DNA of 64,000 nt, from positions 62,001-126,000 of the forward strand of contig NZ_JACOGA010000006.1 in the NCBI RefSeq assembly GCF_014284175.1, in the 5' to 3' direction. The notes below the pieces were generated by a model. It made no database searches. It had not been told where the DNA came from and worked only from the letters and a program-made list of their open reading frames with translations. The position numbers and the translations under genes are program-made. This document shows, piece by piece, positions 40,307-49,400 of this stretch; within the stretch, counting starts at the first letter, position 1; each line of letters opens with the position of its first letter. This DNA comes from Affinundibacterium flavidum. GTDB lineage: Bacteria > Pseudomonadota > Gammaproteobacteria > Burkholderiales > Burkholderiaceae_D.

Positions 40307-40627
40307 TTAAAGTGCTGATAAAAGAAGAGATTCTTCGCATTTTGAAGACTCAGGCTGTTTCAATTTTCTATATACATTAAGCATTAATTTTCCATTCGAT
40401 GTAATCGTGTATAAACGTCTCGGTAAAGTAAAATTTGATTCTTCCTCAAGTAAAGAAATTAGATAACCTTCGGTTTCCAAAAATGATAATAAAGCAAAAA
40501 TTGCACCTCTTGAGATCGCTTTATTGCTCGCCCTCAAAATATCTCCTGCACAACATGGTTTCTTTCCAATTGGTCCATCTAATATATCGAGAATTAAAAA
40601 TTGCTTTTCATTCAGTGATAATTTCAT
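40307..40627 (-). CDS. PadR-like winged-helix transcriptional regulator
   Basis: A 106-residue regulator. The helix-turn-helix region AISRGAIFALLSFLETEGYL and the wing with PRRLYTITSNGK match the PadR pattern. GGAG lies before the ATG. The C-terminal dimer helix is short. It heads a three-gene unit with the 41-residue peptide and the membrane protein and probably represses it. A 7-bp inverted repeat lies about 80 bp upstream as a likely operator. Confidence 0.7.
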   Translation of the reverse strand: MKLSLNEKQFLILDILDGPIGKKPCCAGDILRASNKAISRGAIFALLSFLETEGYLISLLEEESNFTLPRRLYTITSNGKLMLNVYRKLKQPESSKCEESLLLSAL

Positions 40628-40706
40628 TTACGCTCCGTATCGGTAAATTGTACGTCGAAGCCAATCTTCGGTTTGTACACTTCTTATGTTAGCACACAAA
40701 TTTAAA

Positions 40707-40728
40707 TTAACTAGTAAATATTAGTTAA
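40707..40728. promoter_or_regulatory. Inverted repeat upstream of the PadR gene
   Basis: TTAACTA, eight bases, then TAGTTAA: a perfect 7-bp inverted repeat in very AT-rich DNA about 80 bp before the PadR start. It is a fair candidate for a dimeric repressor site. Confidence 0.4.
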
Positions 40729-40814
40729 CTCGATTAAATTTTTCCAGTTAAGTGTTCATTGTTTTATGCGAAACTTCAAAATTGATTGGAACGAATAATT
40801 TTCTTTTATTCAAT

Positions 40815-40880
40815 TGTAAAGATTGGAGCTGAATGAGAAAGTTGGCGATACGTGAGAACAATCGGCGATAAATGAGAACA
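40815..40880. repeat. Second, internal transposon end L2
   Basis: The sequence starts TGTAAAGATTGGAG and has TGAGA cores at 40834, 40853 and 40873. Distance from tip to first core (19) and the spacings (19, 20) are identical to those at the left end in comM. The contexts differ (CGTGAGAACA, AAATGAGAACA), so it belongs to a related but distinct element. Confidence 0.75.
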
Positions 40881-40922
40881 TTTTTTAGCTCAAGATTTAC
40901 TTCTTTTTCTCGGCAAAACAAT

Positions 40923-41093
40923 TCATTTCTTGAAAAGTCTATCAATGACGTGTATTCCGGCTTCCATCTTTTGCCTAGCAGAAGAATTTGCTGAGTGAAC
41001 ACCCATCCTCGGTGGAATAAATCCATGGAGTGCAACCTCTTCCTCTATCCACAGCACTACGTCGTAGCCAGTGTCACATTGATCATTTGTGAA
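40923..41093 (-). pseudogene. Truncated cREC-domain gene fragment
   Basis: The last 50 codons match the end of the intact cREC protein encoded at 42686-43177; about 40 of 50 residues are identical, from DTGYDVVLWIEE to RLFKK. Homology stops at about residue 110 of the intact protein, so the receiver-like N-terminal core with LDDER and SLDHDLG is gone. The 3' flank toward L2 is also homologous, with the stop 50 bp from the last TGAGA core in both copies. This is a remnant of a duplicated transposon end. Confidence 0.8.
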
Positions 41094-41322
41094 GATTAGA
41101 AAAAGTCCAACCGCCATTCGAGCAAGATATTCCGGGTGAAAAAATTCTAGCCAGTGACTTTTGCAAAAAACTCGGCTAAAATTTAATCATAGGTCATGAC
41201 GCTGACCTGCACGCCCGCGCGGCGAAGTTGATGCCGACAGCGCTCTCTTAATCGACCATCGTTTTCTACGATCGTTATCGGTGTATTTGCGGGCGGATGC
41301 ATCGACGATCATGGAGAACGTT

Positions 41323-42135
41323 ATGTCATCAAATCGTATTCATACGCCGCAACAAATTGCTTATCTTAAACGCTTGGCTAACAAGCAAAAGAAGGCAAGT
41401 CCCGGACTAAAGCACGCATCAGCGCTTGATCAGCTTGCAATTGAAGCTGGCTTCTTAAATTGGTCCTTACTTAAAAAGGCATCCGGGTCGAATTCAACGA
41501 TCAATCCCTCTTTAACAATCTCAAGAGACTTTAAGGTTCGCATATCAGGATGGGTTCTAAACCAAGAAGTAGGTGGAAATCGCGTTAAAGAATTCTGGCA
41601 CACACACATCCCAACTCGATATGAAGCAAAGCACTACGAATCGTGCAAGCGCATTCCAGAGTACTGGGACGTGAGAGGCTTTTCTGTCGAAAATACAATT
41701 CATCGAATGGAACAATTAAGAATGAACATTGCTTTCATGGACGCAACAGAGTTGCTCCCCTCAAAGGCCTATGCTTCACTTTTCCCTGATTATCGCTCAG
41801 ATGCAAGGCTTGACCACTACTGCGTTTGGCGAACGACTGATAACAAATACGTTGTCTCAAACGAGCCATACAGCGGATCCGATAAGTACGACGGGACCAA
41901 GAACTGGTGTGAGACAAACGGATGGACGTGGATTGAGCTTCCAAAAGGAATTGGCATGCACAATACCTGTTCGATGAATTGCCCAGATAACTGCACTACC
42001 CACACTGCGTTAATTCTCATGAGTCCACCAAAACGAGGTACCGATTTGAAACGACTTGCTGAGCTCTTAAAATCGAATTTTCATGATTTGAACAAGACAG
42101 ACGTTGGCCCTAATTCGAAGCAACAAATCTCATAG
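41323..42135 (+). CDS. Uncharacterised protein with glyoxalase-associated N-terminal motif
   Basis: I choose the ATG after GGAG, six bases upstream, giving 270 residues. The N-terminal 50 residues, ending ALDQLAIEAGFLNWSLLKKA, resemble the short helical region seen at the start of some plasmid-borne glyoxalase-superfamily proteins. The remaining 200 residues have conserved-looking Trp, His and Cys positions (EFWHTHIPTRYEA, HNTCSMNCPDNCTTH), perhaps metal sites, but no family is recognised. It sits between the second and third transposon-end sequences. The 200 bases upstream are more GC-rich than their surroundings and carry no other gene. Confidence 0.65.
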   Translation: MSSNRIHTPQQIAYLKRLANKQKKASPGLKHASALDQLAIEAGFLNWSLLKKASGSNSTINPSLTISRDFKVRISGWVLNQEVGGNRVKEFWHTHIPTRYEAKHYESCKRIPEYWDVRGFSVENTIHRMEQLRMNIAFMDATELLPSKAYASLFPDYRSDARLDHYCVWRTTDNKYVVSNEPYSGSDKYDGTKNWCETNGWTWIELPKGIGMHNTCSMNCPDNCTTHTALILMSPPKRGTDLKRLAELLKSNFHDLNKTDVGPNSKQQIS

Positions 42136-42140
42136 TCACT

Positions 42141-42392
42141 TCGGAAATCGCGCAGTTGTCCGATATTGCAAGACTGGCTGCGCTATTTTATGTCAAAGAA
42201 TGGTATTTAGATATTCAAATTGCTTTTCCTGAATATCAGTACTGCAAAACCGATCCCAATGTAATCACACTTGCCTTTGCCAATTCCTCTTATTTCTCTC
42301 TCCGTCATTAGAAATTCGCAGATAGGCATGGTCAAGAATTTGTCCAACATCTTCTTGAAATCTTGAAACTGATCCCCCAAATTGAGTTGTAA
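42141..42392 (+). pseudogene. Possible decayed ORF with one in-frame stop
   Basis: One frame reads as coherent protein for 83 codons (LAALFYVKEWYLDIQ, then KFADRHGQEFVQHLLEIL) with a single TAG at 42309. No start codon or ribosome site is evident. It may be the remains of a gene or chance. Confidence 0.25.
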
Positions 42393-42437
42393 TGATTTTC
42401 GTTACAAATCTATTCGTTTTTTCTTTGAGAGGTAATT

Positions 42438-42563
42438 ATGTTTATTCACCCTGGACCAAAACCGAAACGCGAAGATGGTAAAGATGATAGAAGACATCAT
42501 GTAAATCCCCCGAGTAAGTCCAAACATCCGTCACTTCCTGTACATCAACCGAAAAAGAAATAG
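42438..42563 (+). CDS. 41-residue Pro/Lys/His-rich peptide
   Basis: A short ORF with GAGAGG five bases before its ATG. The peptide is hydrophilic, with PGPKPKRED near the start and PKKK at the end; no signal peptide or hydrophobic helix. Small proteins of this composition are often annotated as hypothetical. Function unknown. It is just outside the third transposon-end sequence. Confidence 0.4.
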   Translation: MFIHPGPKPKREDGKDDRRHHVNPPSKSKHPSLPVHQPKKK

Positions 42564-42573
42564 TCTTATACTT

Positions 42574-42645
42574 TGTATGATATGCGGGTGCAGCTATACA
42601 AATGCCGTACCCTCATTGGAAAGATCGGGGTTAAGTGAGAACATT
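42574..42645. repeat. Third, partial transposon end L3
   Basis: AAGTGAGAACATTTT with core at 42636 matches the innermost repeat of L2, and TTGGAAAGATCGG, 20 bp outward, aligns with the middle repeat of L2. A TGTA lies at 42574, four bases off the expected tip, so the outer part has diverged. The cREC gene follows at the same 50-bp distance as at L2. Confidence 0.5.
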
Positions 42646-42685
42646 TTCTGCCCGAGTCCTACTTCTTTTTTCTCGGCAGAACAAT

Positions 42686-43177
42686 TCATTTCTTTAAAAG
42701 TCTATTGATCGCTTGTATACCTGCTTCCATCTTTTTTCTTGCTGAAGAATTTGCTGAGTGAACAGTCATCTTCGGTGGAATAAATCCGCGGAGTGCAACC
42801 GCTTCCTCTATCCACAGCACCACATCATAACCAGTGCCACGCTCATCATTTCCCAAATCATGATCAAGACTAATCTCGGAGACCGCTTTGGTTTCCAAAA
42901 GATCGATAGCTTCATCTGGCCAATACACACGTACCCAGCCTTCTGGCGTGGTGCGCTCATCATCTAAGAAAACACGAAGCGCCAACGAAGCCGGATCGGC
43001 TGATGTGCTTGCTGCATAAACCAGATTATCGTGTGCCATTAGGCGGTCGTAATCCTTACTTCCAAATTCTCGACCCACTGGTGCCATATTGAGCCAATCA
43101 AGATCTTCCTCCTCCAATGCACTACGAGAAGATGGCTGATCGGATTGGTCTTTAGCTGCTTTTTTCATTGAGTTCAT
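42686..43177 (-). CDS. cREC (cyclic-phosphate processing receiver-like) domain protein
   Basis: A 163-residue protein. After about 65 residues of charged, probably disordered sequence, FLDDERTTPEGW at about 70-81 and ISLDHDLG at 102-109 match the cREC domain (PF20274), a receiver-like domain predicted to take part in RNA repair or nucleotide processing. TGYDVVLWIEE and HSANSSARKKM follow. The domain role is known only by prediction. A broken second copy of this gene lies 1.7 kb to the left. No clear partner is adjacent. Confidence 0.7.
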   Translation of the reverse strand: MNSMKKAAKDQSDQPSSRSALEEEDLDWLNMAPVGREFGSKDYDRLMAHDNLVYAASTSADPASLALRVFLDDERTTPEGWVRVYWPDEAIDLLETKAVSEISLDHDLGNDERGTGYDVVLWIEEAVALRGFIPPKMTVHSANSSARKKMEAGIQAINRLLKK

Positions 43178-43656
43178 TTTGAATTAGTGGAATTTAAGTT
43201 TTGGTCACAAAGTTGGAGTAAGCCCAGAACATCCATACAAAAATATCGTGCCATATTTACCACAGTAGATATCGGTTAGAGCATGAACTCTAAATCTCTA
43301 ACTAAATCCAAAACGCTACCATCGTCAAAAGGCCGCCAGGCTGAATTTCTCTCCTTACTAAACTCCCGTTTCAAAATCGCTCTCGATTTTGTAATTGAAT
43401 TGTCATATCGGTGTGTCAGGCTTCGAAAGTTTTCAAAAAAAACATCAAAAAAGTATTGCTTTCAAGAAAAATGCATCTTCCTCAGAAGCGCTAAATGCAA
43501 CCCTAGCAATACGAAGGTCACTATTTTATAACTTAGAAATGCTGATTAGGTGCAGTGAGTGAGCACAACTCACTTCCGGCAACAAATTGCTTTTCGCAAA
43601 AACCATGTTTGGTGCGGGCGGCATAGCTCAAGCCAAAGCATGTGGGAGAGAAAACC
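43178..43656. other. Gene-poor stretch before the PHP-type hydrolase
   Basis: About 480 bp. An 82-codon frame at 43283 lacks a ribosome site and protein-like composition and is not called. AGTGAG and CTCACT form a weak hairpin near 43555-43573. The promoter of the next gene must lie here. Confidence 0.4.
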
Positions 43657-46452
43657 ATGATTCAACTAAAAAATAGCCGAATTAAATCCGGAGTAATTGG
43701 CTTGTTCGCGCTCAGCGCACTGACGTTCACCGCTAGTTCATCTGTCTATGCGGCCGTTTCAGATCATCACGAATTTGAAGCGAGCTTGCACGTACCTTAT
43801 CGTGCGGCGTCAGGCGCACGCCTCGGCGATGAGTCTCGCACCTTCACTTTGGACTTCAGTTTTCCGCTGAATCAAAAAGAACAAACCGTAGCTTGGAAAC
43901 TCGAACTGGTCACACCTGGTGGTCGCGTTGTGCAAAGTTGGAATGGTACCGAGAAGTTATTGAACAAACCAATCTTGAAACAAATCTATTGGGCGGGCCG
44001 TACTGCGACAAATGCCAATGTAATACCGGATGGTGTGTACCAAGTGCGTTTGACGGCAGCCGCTGTCGATACCAGAGAAATCGTTAGCATCATCAAAAAA
44101 CCTGCACCGCAATTGGTCAACGAAGTCTTACTTCACAATAAAGCAGAAGTCACTGAACAATCTTGGCCTATGCAAATTGGTGTTGCCAACCAGGTTGTTA
44201 TACCTGCCTTTGCTGCGTTAAGTACGAGCAATAGTCCGCACAAAATGAGTTCGCCACCAGCGACCAATACAATGGTGGCACTGGCCGCACCTGCTACCAA
44301 TGCACTGCCTTACACCGTGTACTATGGCAATCTGCACAGTCAAACCAACCATAGCGATGGCGGTGGTAATTTGAGCTCCTGCACGGGCGCGCAGAACCCA
44401 CAATCAGCGGCGTTTGGACCGACTGACGCTTACCAATATGCCTTCAATCGCGGTCTCGATTTTTTGATGACGTCAGAACACAATCATATGTACGACGGTT
44501 CTGATTCCACTAATACCAACGCCAATCCGGTTACTGCCAAGAATCTCTACCAATCAGGCCTGACAGCCGCGAGCAGCTTTAACTCCAGTCATCCTAACTT
44601 TCTTGGTATCTATGGCATGGAATGGGGCGTGATTAATAATGGTGGACACATGAATATTTTCAACGCCAATGAATTATTGGGATGGGAATATAACAGCAGC
44701 AATCAATTGATCGCCGACACATTGACCACCAAAGGCGACTACGCTGCGTTATACACGTTGATGCGTCAACGCGGTTGGATTGGTCAATTCAATCACCCTG
44801 CAACAAGCGGGCAATTTCAAGTTAATGGTGTGGCGCTCGCATATACCGCGGATGGTGAACAAGCAATGGTCGCATGCGAAGTACTAAATACATCTGCATT
44901 CTCCACGAATACAACGGAAACAGAAACGGGGCGCAGTAGCTATGAATCCGCTTGTAATAAAGCTTTAGAAGCAGGTTATCACGTGGCATTCACGACCAAT
45001 CAAGATAACCACTGCGCAAACTGGGGTGCTTCCTACACCAATCGCAACGGCGTCTTGATTCCAAACGGTTTGCCTCTAAACGGTGCCAATTTCATTGCTG
45101 CATTAAAAGCACGCCGTATGTTTGCGACTATGGACAAGAATTCGCAATTGGTATTGATGGCCAATGGCCACATGATGGGCGAACGCTTCAGTAATTCTGG
45201 TTCTTTGACGCTGACAACGAATTTCGCGAATAGCAGTGGCCGCACAGTGAACACGGTTCAAATTTTTGAAGGCGTTCCAGGACGCAATGGCACGGTAACT
45301 CAATTGAGCAATACAGCTGTCACGACCGTTACGCCAGCATCAGGGGAGCATTTTTATTACGCGAAAGTCACACAGGATGATGGCAATATTTTGTGGTCTG
45401 CACCAGTTTGGGTGAGTCAAGGTACTAGCACGGGTGATACAACACCCCCGACGGTCGGTGCAAGTGAGACAGGGACTAGCGGCACCATCACGTTGAATGC
45501 ATCAGCAAGCGACAACGTAGGTGTCAGCAAGGTCGAGTTCTACATCGACAGCGTACTGAAAGGCACAATAACAGCCGCGCCTTACAGCCTGTCTGTCAAT
45601 TCAAACACGTTGGCAAACGGCGCACACAGCTATGTGGCAAAAGCCTACGATGCGGCCAATAATGTCGGCACCTCTAGTACGGTCAACTTTAATATTAATA
45701 ATGTCGTGGTCGATACTACACCGCCAACGGTAAGTGCGAGCGAAAGCGGCACTAGTGGCACTATCACCTTGAGCGCTACAGCAAGCGATAACATAGGTGT
45801 TAGTAAAGTGGAGTTGTGTGTCGACGGCACTTTGAAATCGACACTGTCCAGCGCACCTTACAGCACAACACTTAATTCCACAACGCTGACCAATGGCAGT
45901 CATGCGCTGGTAGCAAAGGCCTACGATGCAGCCAACAATATAGGTACCTCAACGACGTTGAACTTTAGAATCAACAATACGGTAACGACGCAGTTGATCG
46001 TTAACGGTGGTTTTGAAAGTGGTGCAAGTTCATGGACGGCAACAAGTGGCGTAATTAGTAACGATACGACACAAGCTGCTCGCGCAGGTACCTATAAAGC
46101 CTGGCTCAATGGATACGGTGCAACCCATGTTGATAGCTTATATCAACAAATCGCTATTCCTAGCACTAGCACTTCCACTACTTTAAATTTCTGGTTGAAA
46201 GTGGTGTCCGATGAGACTACGACGACTCAGGCCTACGACACGTTACAAGTTCAGATTCGTAACAGCGGTGGTACGGTACTTAGCACACTCGCTACTTATT
46301 CAAACCTGAACAAGGGCACGAGCTATATCAGTAAGTCTTTTGACTTAAGTTCGTACAAGGGACAAACCATTCGTATCTACTTCCTCGGTACTGAAGGTTC
46401 GATTACCGCAACTTCATTCTTGATTGATGATGTGAGCGTGGTAAGTCAATAA
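43657..46452 (+). CDS. Secreted PHP-type (CehA/McbA-like) metallohydrolase with Ig-like domains
   Basis: The ATG after GGGAGAG is used, giving 931 residues with a signal peptide ending near SSVYAA. Metal motifs of the PHP fold are in order: GNLHSQTNHSDG, TSEHNHMYDG, MEWGV, FNHPATS and NQDNHC. Two Ig-like domains of about 90 residues follow (each begins DTTPPTV and contains VAKAYDAANN). A C-terminal jelly-roll-like domain of about 160 residues (LIVNGGFESGASSW) ends it. CehA/McbA relatives hydrolyse phosphate or carbamate esters; the substrate here is unknown. It is an unusual cargo for a comM transposon. Confidence 0.82.
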   Translation: MIQLKNSRIKSGVIGLFALSALTFTASSSVYAAVSDHHEFEASLHVPYRAASGARLGDESRTFTLDFSFPLNQKEQTVAWKLELVTPGGRVVQSWNGTEKLLNKPILKQIYWAGRTATNANVIPDGVYQVRLTAAAVDTREIVSIIKKPAPQLVNEVLLHNKAEVTEQSWPMQIGVANQVVIPAFAALSTSNSPHKMSSPPATNTMVALAAPATNALPYTVYYGNLHSQTNHSDGGGNLSSCTGAQNPQSAAFGPTDAYQYAFNRGLDFLMTSEHNHMYDGSDSTNTNANPVTAKNLYQSGLTAASSFNSSHPNFLGIYGMEWGVINNGGHMNIFNANELLGWEYNSSNQLIADTLTTKGDYAALYTLMRQRGWIGQFNHPATSGQFQVNGVALAYTADGEQAMVACEVLNTSAFSTNTTETETGRSSYESACNKALEAGYHVAFTTNQDNHCANWGASYTNRNGVLIPNGLPLNGANFIAALKARRMFATMDKNSQLVLMANGHMMGERFSNSGSLTLTTNFANSSGRTVNTVQIFEGVPGRNGTVTQLSNTAVTTVTPASGEHFYYAKVTQDDGNILWSAPVWVSQGTSTGDTTPPTVGASETGTSGTITLNASASDNVGVSKVEFYIDSVLKGTITAAPYSLSVNSNTLANGAHSYVAKAYDAANNVGTSSTVNFNINNVVVDTTPPTVSASESGTSGTITLSATASDNIGVSKVELCVDGTLKSTLSSAPYSTTLNSTTLTNGSHALVAKAYDAANNIGTSTTLNFRINNTVTTQLIVNGGFESGASSWTATSGVISNDTTQAARAGTYKAWLNGYGATHVDSLYQQIAIPSTSTSTTLNFWLKVVSDETTTTQAYDTLQVQIRNSGGTVLSTLATYSNLNKGTSYISKSFDLSSYKGQTIRIYFLGTEGSITATSFLIDDVSVVSQ

Positions 46453-46477
46453 GTCATAGTACTCAATATTAAACAGA

Positions 46478-46512
46478 AGGCTCGTCAGTCCATTACGAGC
46501 CTCTATTATTTA
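46478..46512 (+). terminator. Terminator after the PHP-type hydrolase
   Basis: AGGCTCGT pairs with ACGAGCCT around a nine-base loop, followed by a T-rich tract. The rest of the gap to 46754 shows nothing I can support. Confidence 0.6.
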
Positions 46513-46754
46513 GAAAATTCTGCTCATAAATCTGCTTTTTTCTTTTAAGCCTTTGAGTATCCAAGATACCCGTACAAAAATATATTCAGCCGCATTCGAC
46601 AGTCCGTAGTCCAAGGTGTTTCATCACAAAATAAACATTGACCGCGATCTGGTGAGGTACTAGGCTTACCGTGCGCAATTACGTTACGAATACCCACGAG
46701 GCGCTTAAAGTTACTAGCAGCAACTATGAATGCTTCTTTTATAGCAATTTCTCT

Positions 46755-47024
46755 TTATGCAGCAAACCAAATTGCAACAGCTTGTAATATCGCCGCAACA
46801 CCAGCGGCGCTTGCCGCACATGCACTCCAGAAATTAGCATGCACAAGCGAGGCGAGTATATCGTTTCCGTTGCCATCACTAATAGATGAGCCAATAAAGC
46901 CGCTCTCGTCAGGTATATCGTTTACTTTTACTCGAACAACAGCGGAATAGAACCACAGAAGAGCAGCTATTCCAGCAAACATAGCGGATGCAAGATTTAT
47001 CCATGTAAGCGTATTTGGTTCCAT
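46755..47024 (-). CDS. Small two-helix membrane protein, unknown
   Basis: Trimmed to MEPNTLTW, with GGGAAA upstream, to give 89 residues. Two hydrophobic helices, at about residues 8-30 and 62-88, flank a polar loop rich in Gly, Asp and Ser. No family is recognised. It follows the DUF4214 lipoprotein gene on the same strand. Confidence 0.5.
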   Translation of the reverse strand: MEPNTLTWINLASAMFAGIAALLWFYSAVVRVKVNDIPDESGFIGSSISDGNGNDILASLVHANFWSACAASAAGVAAILQAVAIWFAA

Positions 47025-47080
47025 AATAAATTTCCCGTTCAAAGAGTAAAAATTTTGCAAATGTCGTCAAATATATGCCT

Positions 47081-48478
47081 CTAACAGCTACGATAATAGC
47101 CATGCACATAGGTACCATTTTTTCTGAAGTAGCCATTGACATAACACTGCTTATTGGTACTAGGAGTAATAGGATGTTCTAATGCTTTATCATTTGCCTC
47201 ACAAGGCTTACCGTCGTGATCACGATCGAGATAAGTGTGTCCCTGTGAGTATAATAATCTGGCCCATTCATAAGAAATGGAAGAGCAGCTGTAAACCCCG
47301 GAATCAGGAATAGGATTGACAACAACTTCAATCTGATTGGCGGTAATAGTTACAATGCTTGGCAAACTACTGTTGATGCCATCGCTAGCGACCAATGAAA
47401 CCAAATATTCCCCGACTAAGTCGGGCGTAAAGCTAACCGTCAATGCAGGAACTGACGAAAGAGTCGCTTTACTATTTGTCGGCTTACTCACGATAGCCCA
47501 AAGATAAATAAAGTTTGATTGCACTAATTTTGAGGTGGCGGCACCTTTCAAGGTCACTATCGCGTCCACCGGCACGATTTGTGAGTCACCTGCATTAGAA
47601 ACTATTAGTGAACGTGTATTTGTTGCATACGCACTAGCTTTTTTTGTGGCTACTAATACATCAGTTGGCGTGACAGCACTGGCAATTTCCATTGACTGCT
47701 TAATTGCCACTTGTGGTGAATTAAATGAAATACCTTTAATGTTCGCAATGTAATCCCCAACGATAAATTTATTATCAAGTAAATCAGCCACCCAACCGAA
47801 AAGCTTGTCCCCTTTAAAGGTATGTGCGGAATTTAGCATCGTCACTACAAGGTATCCTTTTGTCTTTCCAGATACCAGTTGATCGACCCAATACTTTACG
47901 TCTGCATCAGGTGGTGCAGACGTGCCCGACCGACCGAGTACATTCTTATATATAATACGAACAAAAGTGTCGTTCGTCATCGCTAAAGTAAATCCTGTCA
48001 ACTCACTGTATTGCAGCGCTGCGTTATAAAAATTGTCGGCAAGTTGATCTAACGTCATCCCATTTTTGATTTGAGTAATCCAATAGCTCAAGCCATCGGC
48101 ATCAGGAACCCTATTGAAAAATGCGATGTAGAGTTCAACCAGATTTTGATAGTCTTTCTTGGAAATCGAATTGACACTTTGATTCATGTTTGCGGTGATG
48201 ATTACGTCTGAGAAGATGAGCCGATCAACATGAGAAATATCCAGCAGACCTGCATTACCAACCATATCTTGAATATAAGTTATGCCGGACTTTTGCCAAA
48301 TCACATAATCGGAACGCGGCCCCAAGAACGTCATTGACGTGTTAATTGGCACCGGAGAATATGCCATTGTAGAGGCGCTATTTTCTTTCTGTTCAACCGA
48401 TCCACCACCGCATGCATTGAGGAATAACACGACTAACATAGTCGCAAATAAACGCAAGATTTCTTGGAAATTTTTCAT
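47081..48478 (-). CDS. Lipoprotein with DUF4214, PKD-like and excalibur domains
   Basis: A 465-residue protein with lipobox LNAC at about residue 22. Residues 110-225 contain DUF4214 sequences (LYIAFFNRVPDADGLSYWI and ILGRSG-type repeat VLGRSGTSAPP), usually found in surface and S-layer-associated proteins. Residues about 290-385 look PKD-like (VSFTPDLVGEYLVSLVASDG). Residues 395-435 form an excalibur motif, DRDHDGKPCE, a small calcium-binding fold with paired Cys. The tail is Tyr/Gly-rich. Likely anchored at the outer membrane; role unknown. It is followed by small membrane-protein genes. Confidence 0.78.
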   Translation of the reverse strand: MKNFQEILRLFATMLVVLFLNACGGGSVEQKENSASTMAYSPVPINTSMTFLGPRSDYVIWQKSGITYIQDMVGNAGLLDISHVDRLIFSDVIITANMNQSVNSISKKDYQNLVELYIAFFNRVPDADGLSYWITQIKNGMTLDQLADNFYNAALQYSELTGFTLAMTNDTFVRIIYKNVLGRSGTSAPPDADVKYWVDQLVSGKTKGYLVVTMLNSAHTFKGDKLFGWVADLLDNKFIVGDYIANIKGISFNSPQVAIKQSMEIASAVTPTDVLVATKKASAYATNTRSLIVSNAGDSQIVPVDAIVTLKGAATSKLVQSNFIYLWAIVSKPTNSKATLSSVPALTVSFTPDLVGEYLVSLVASDGINSSLPSIVTITANQIEVVVNPIPDSGVYSCSSISYEWARLLYSQGHTYLDRDHDGKPCEANDKALEHPITPSTNKQCYVNGYFRKNGTYVHGYYRSC

Positions 48479-48486
48479 ACGATTTA

Positions 48487-49200
48487 TTATTTTGCCTTTT
48501 GAGAAATTACCAAATCTAGTAATTCGAGTTGATACACATAACGTTGCAATTGAAAATTCATAAGAACCGCACCGAAGGCAATACCTGCAAAAAATGCCAT
48601 CACATATTGTAAAAATCCATATCCAGCTAATCCTCCGCCAATCGACAAAATCACGGTGGCATCTTTGGAAAATAACTCTTTAAGGGCTAACCAACCGACC
48701 CCAGCCAAAGAAAGTAACGCAACCTTATCTGGACTACCAAAAAATAATCCAATCCTATTTTTTATACGTGTCGACTTAAGCTGTATAAATTTCTGTACCA
48801 GTTCCAATTCTTCTCTCGATTTAGACATCAGTACATCAACATGTTGATTGTCATTGTCGATCTCTACTAAGAATCTACGTAACTGATTCTTACGAAAATT
48901 TAAAATAGTCCACAGACTAACTACTATATTTACAAGCCAGGACATAACCGGTAGTAGCATGGACGCGATACCAAAACCTAAAGCTACAAACTTTGCTTGC
49001 TCAGATAAACCTCCAATAAATTTGTGCCAAACGCTAAACACACACAAAATAACAAAGGTTATGGCGGCACATCCCATAATCCAATTGGCGATTTGTTCAG
49101 CTTTTCTTTCACTTCGAGATTGAGTTGTTGCGGAACCTGCCGGAGTCATTGCATCGAGCAAATGGACAATTTCGGAAATATCAGATTTATGTTTTTTCAT
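48487..49200 (-). CDS. Four-helix membrane protein with coiled coil, unknown
   Basis: A 237-residue protein with membrane helices at about residues 37-60, 70-100, 158-172 and 185-215 and a charged coiled coil near 105-145 (SREELELVQKFIQLK). It starts nine bases upstream of the lipoprotein gene, so the two are probably co-transcribed. No family is recognised. Confidence 0.65.
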   Translation of the reverse strand: MKKHKSDISEIVHLLDAMTPAGSATTQSRSERKAEQIANWIMGCAAITFVILCVFSVWHKFIGGLSEQAKFVALGFGIASMLLPVMSWLVNIVVSLWTILNFRKNQLRRFLVEIDNDNQHVDVLMSKSREELELVQKFIQLKSTRIKNRIGLFFGSPDKVALLSLAGVGWLALKELFSKDATVILSIGGGLAGYGFLQYVMAFFAGIAFGAVLMNFQLQRYVYQLELLDLVISQKAK

Positions 49201-49400
49201 AGAACCAATTTAATAAAGCTTTAGGCTATGAGAATGTGCTCATCGTCGCAATAGTCAGCGCTACCAATATCTTTTGTGACGACATAAATTTCCTATGTGT
49301 TTTTGAGGGTGCCGAAGTAGCGGTAAAGAACATCTTGAGAACATTCTTGGTGATCAATGAACCGAATACTTTCAATATCTTGAGAAATTCGATCTGAGTC

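Noticed and set aside
40748..41035. 95-codon minus-strand frame over L2 and the cREC fragment
   Set aside because: Overlaps the recognisable cREC remnant in another frame and lacks a ribosome site.
43283..43531. 82-codon plus-strand frame
   Set aside because: Poor ribosome site, irregular composition and no similarity I can recognise.
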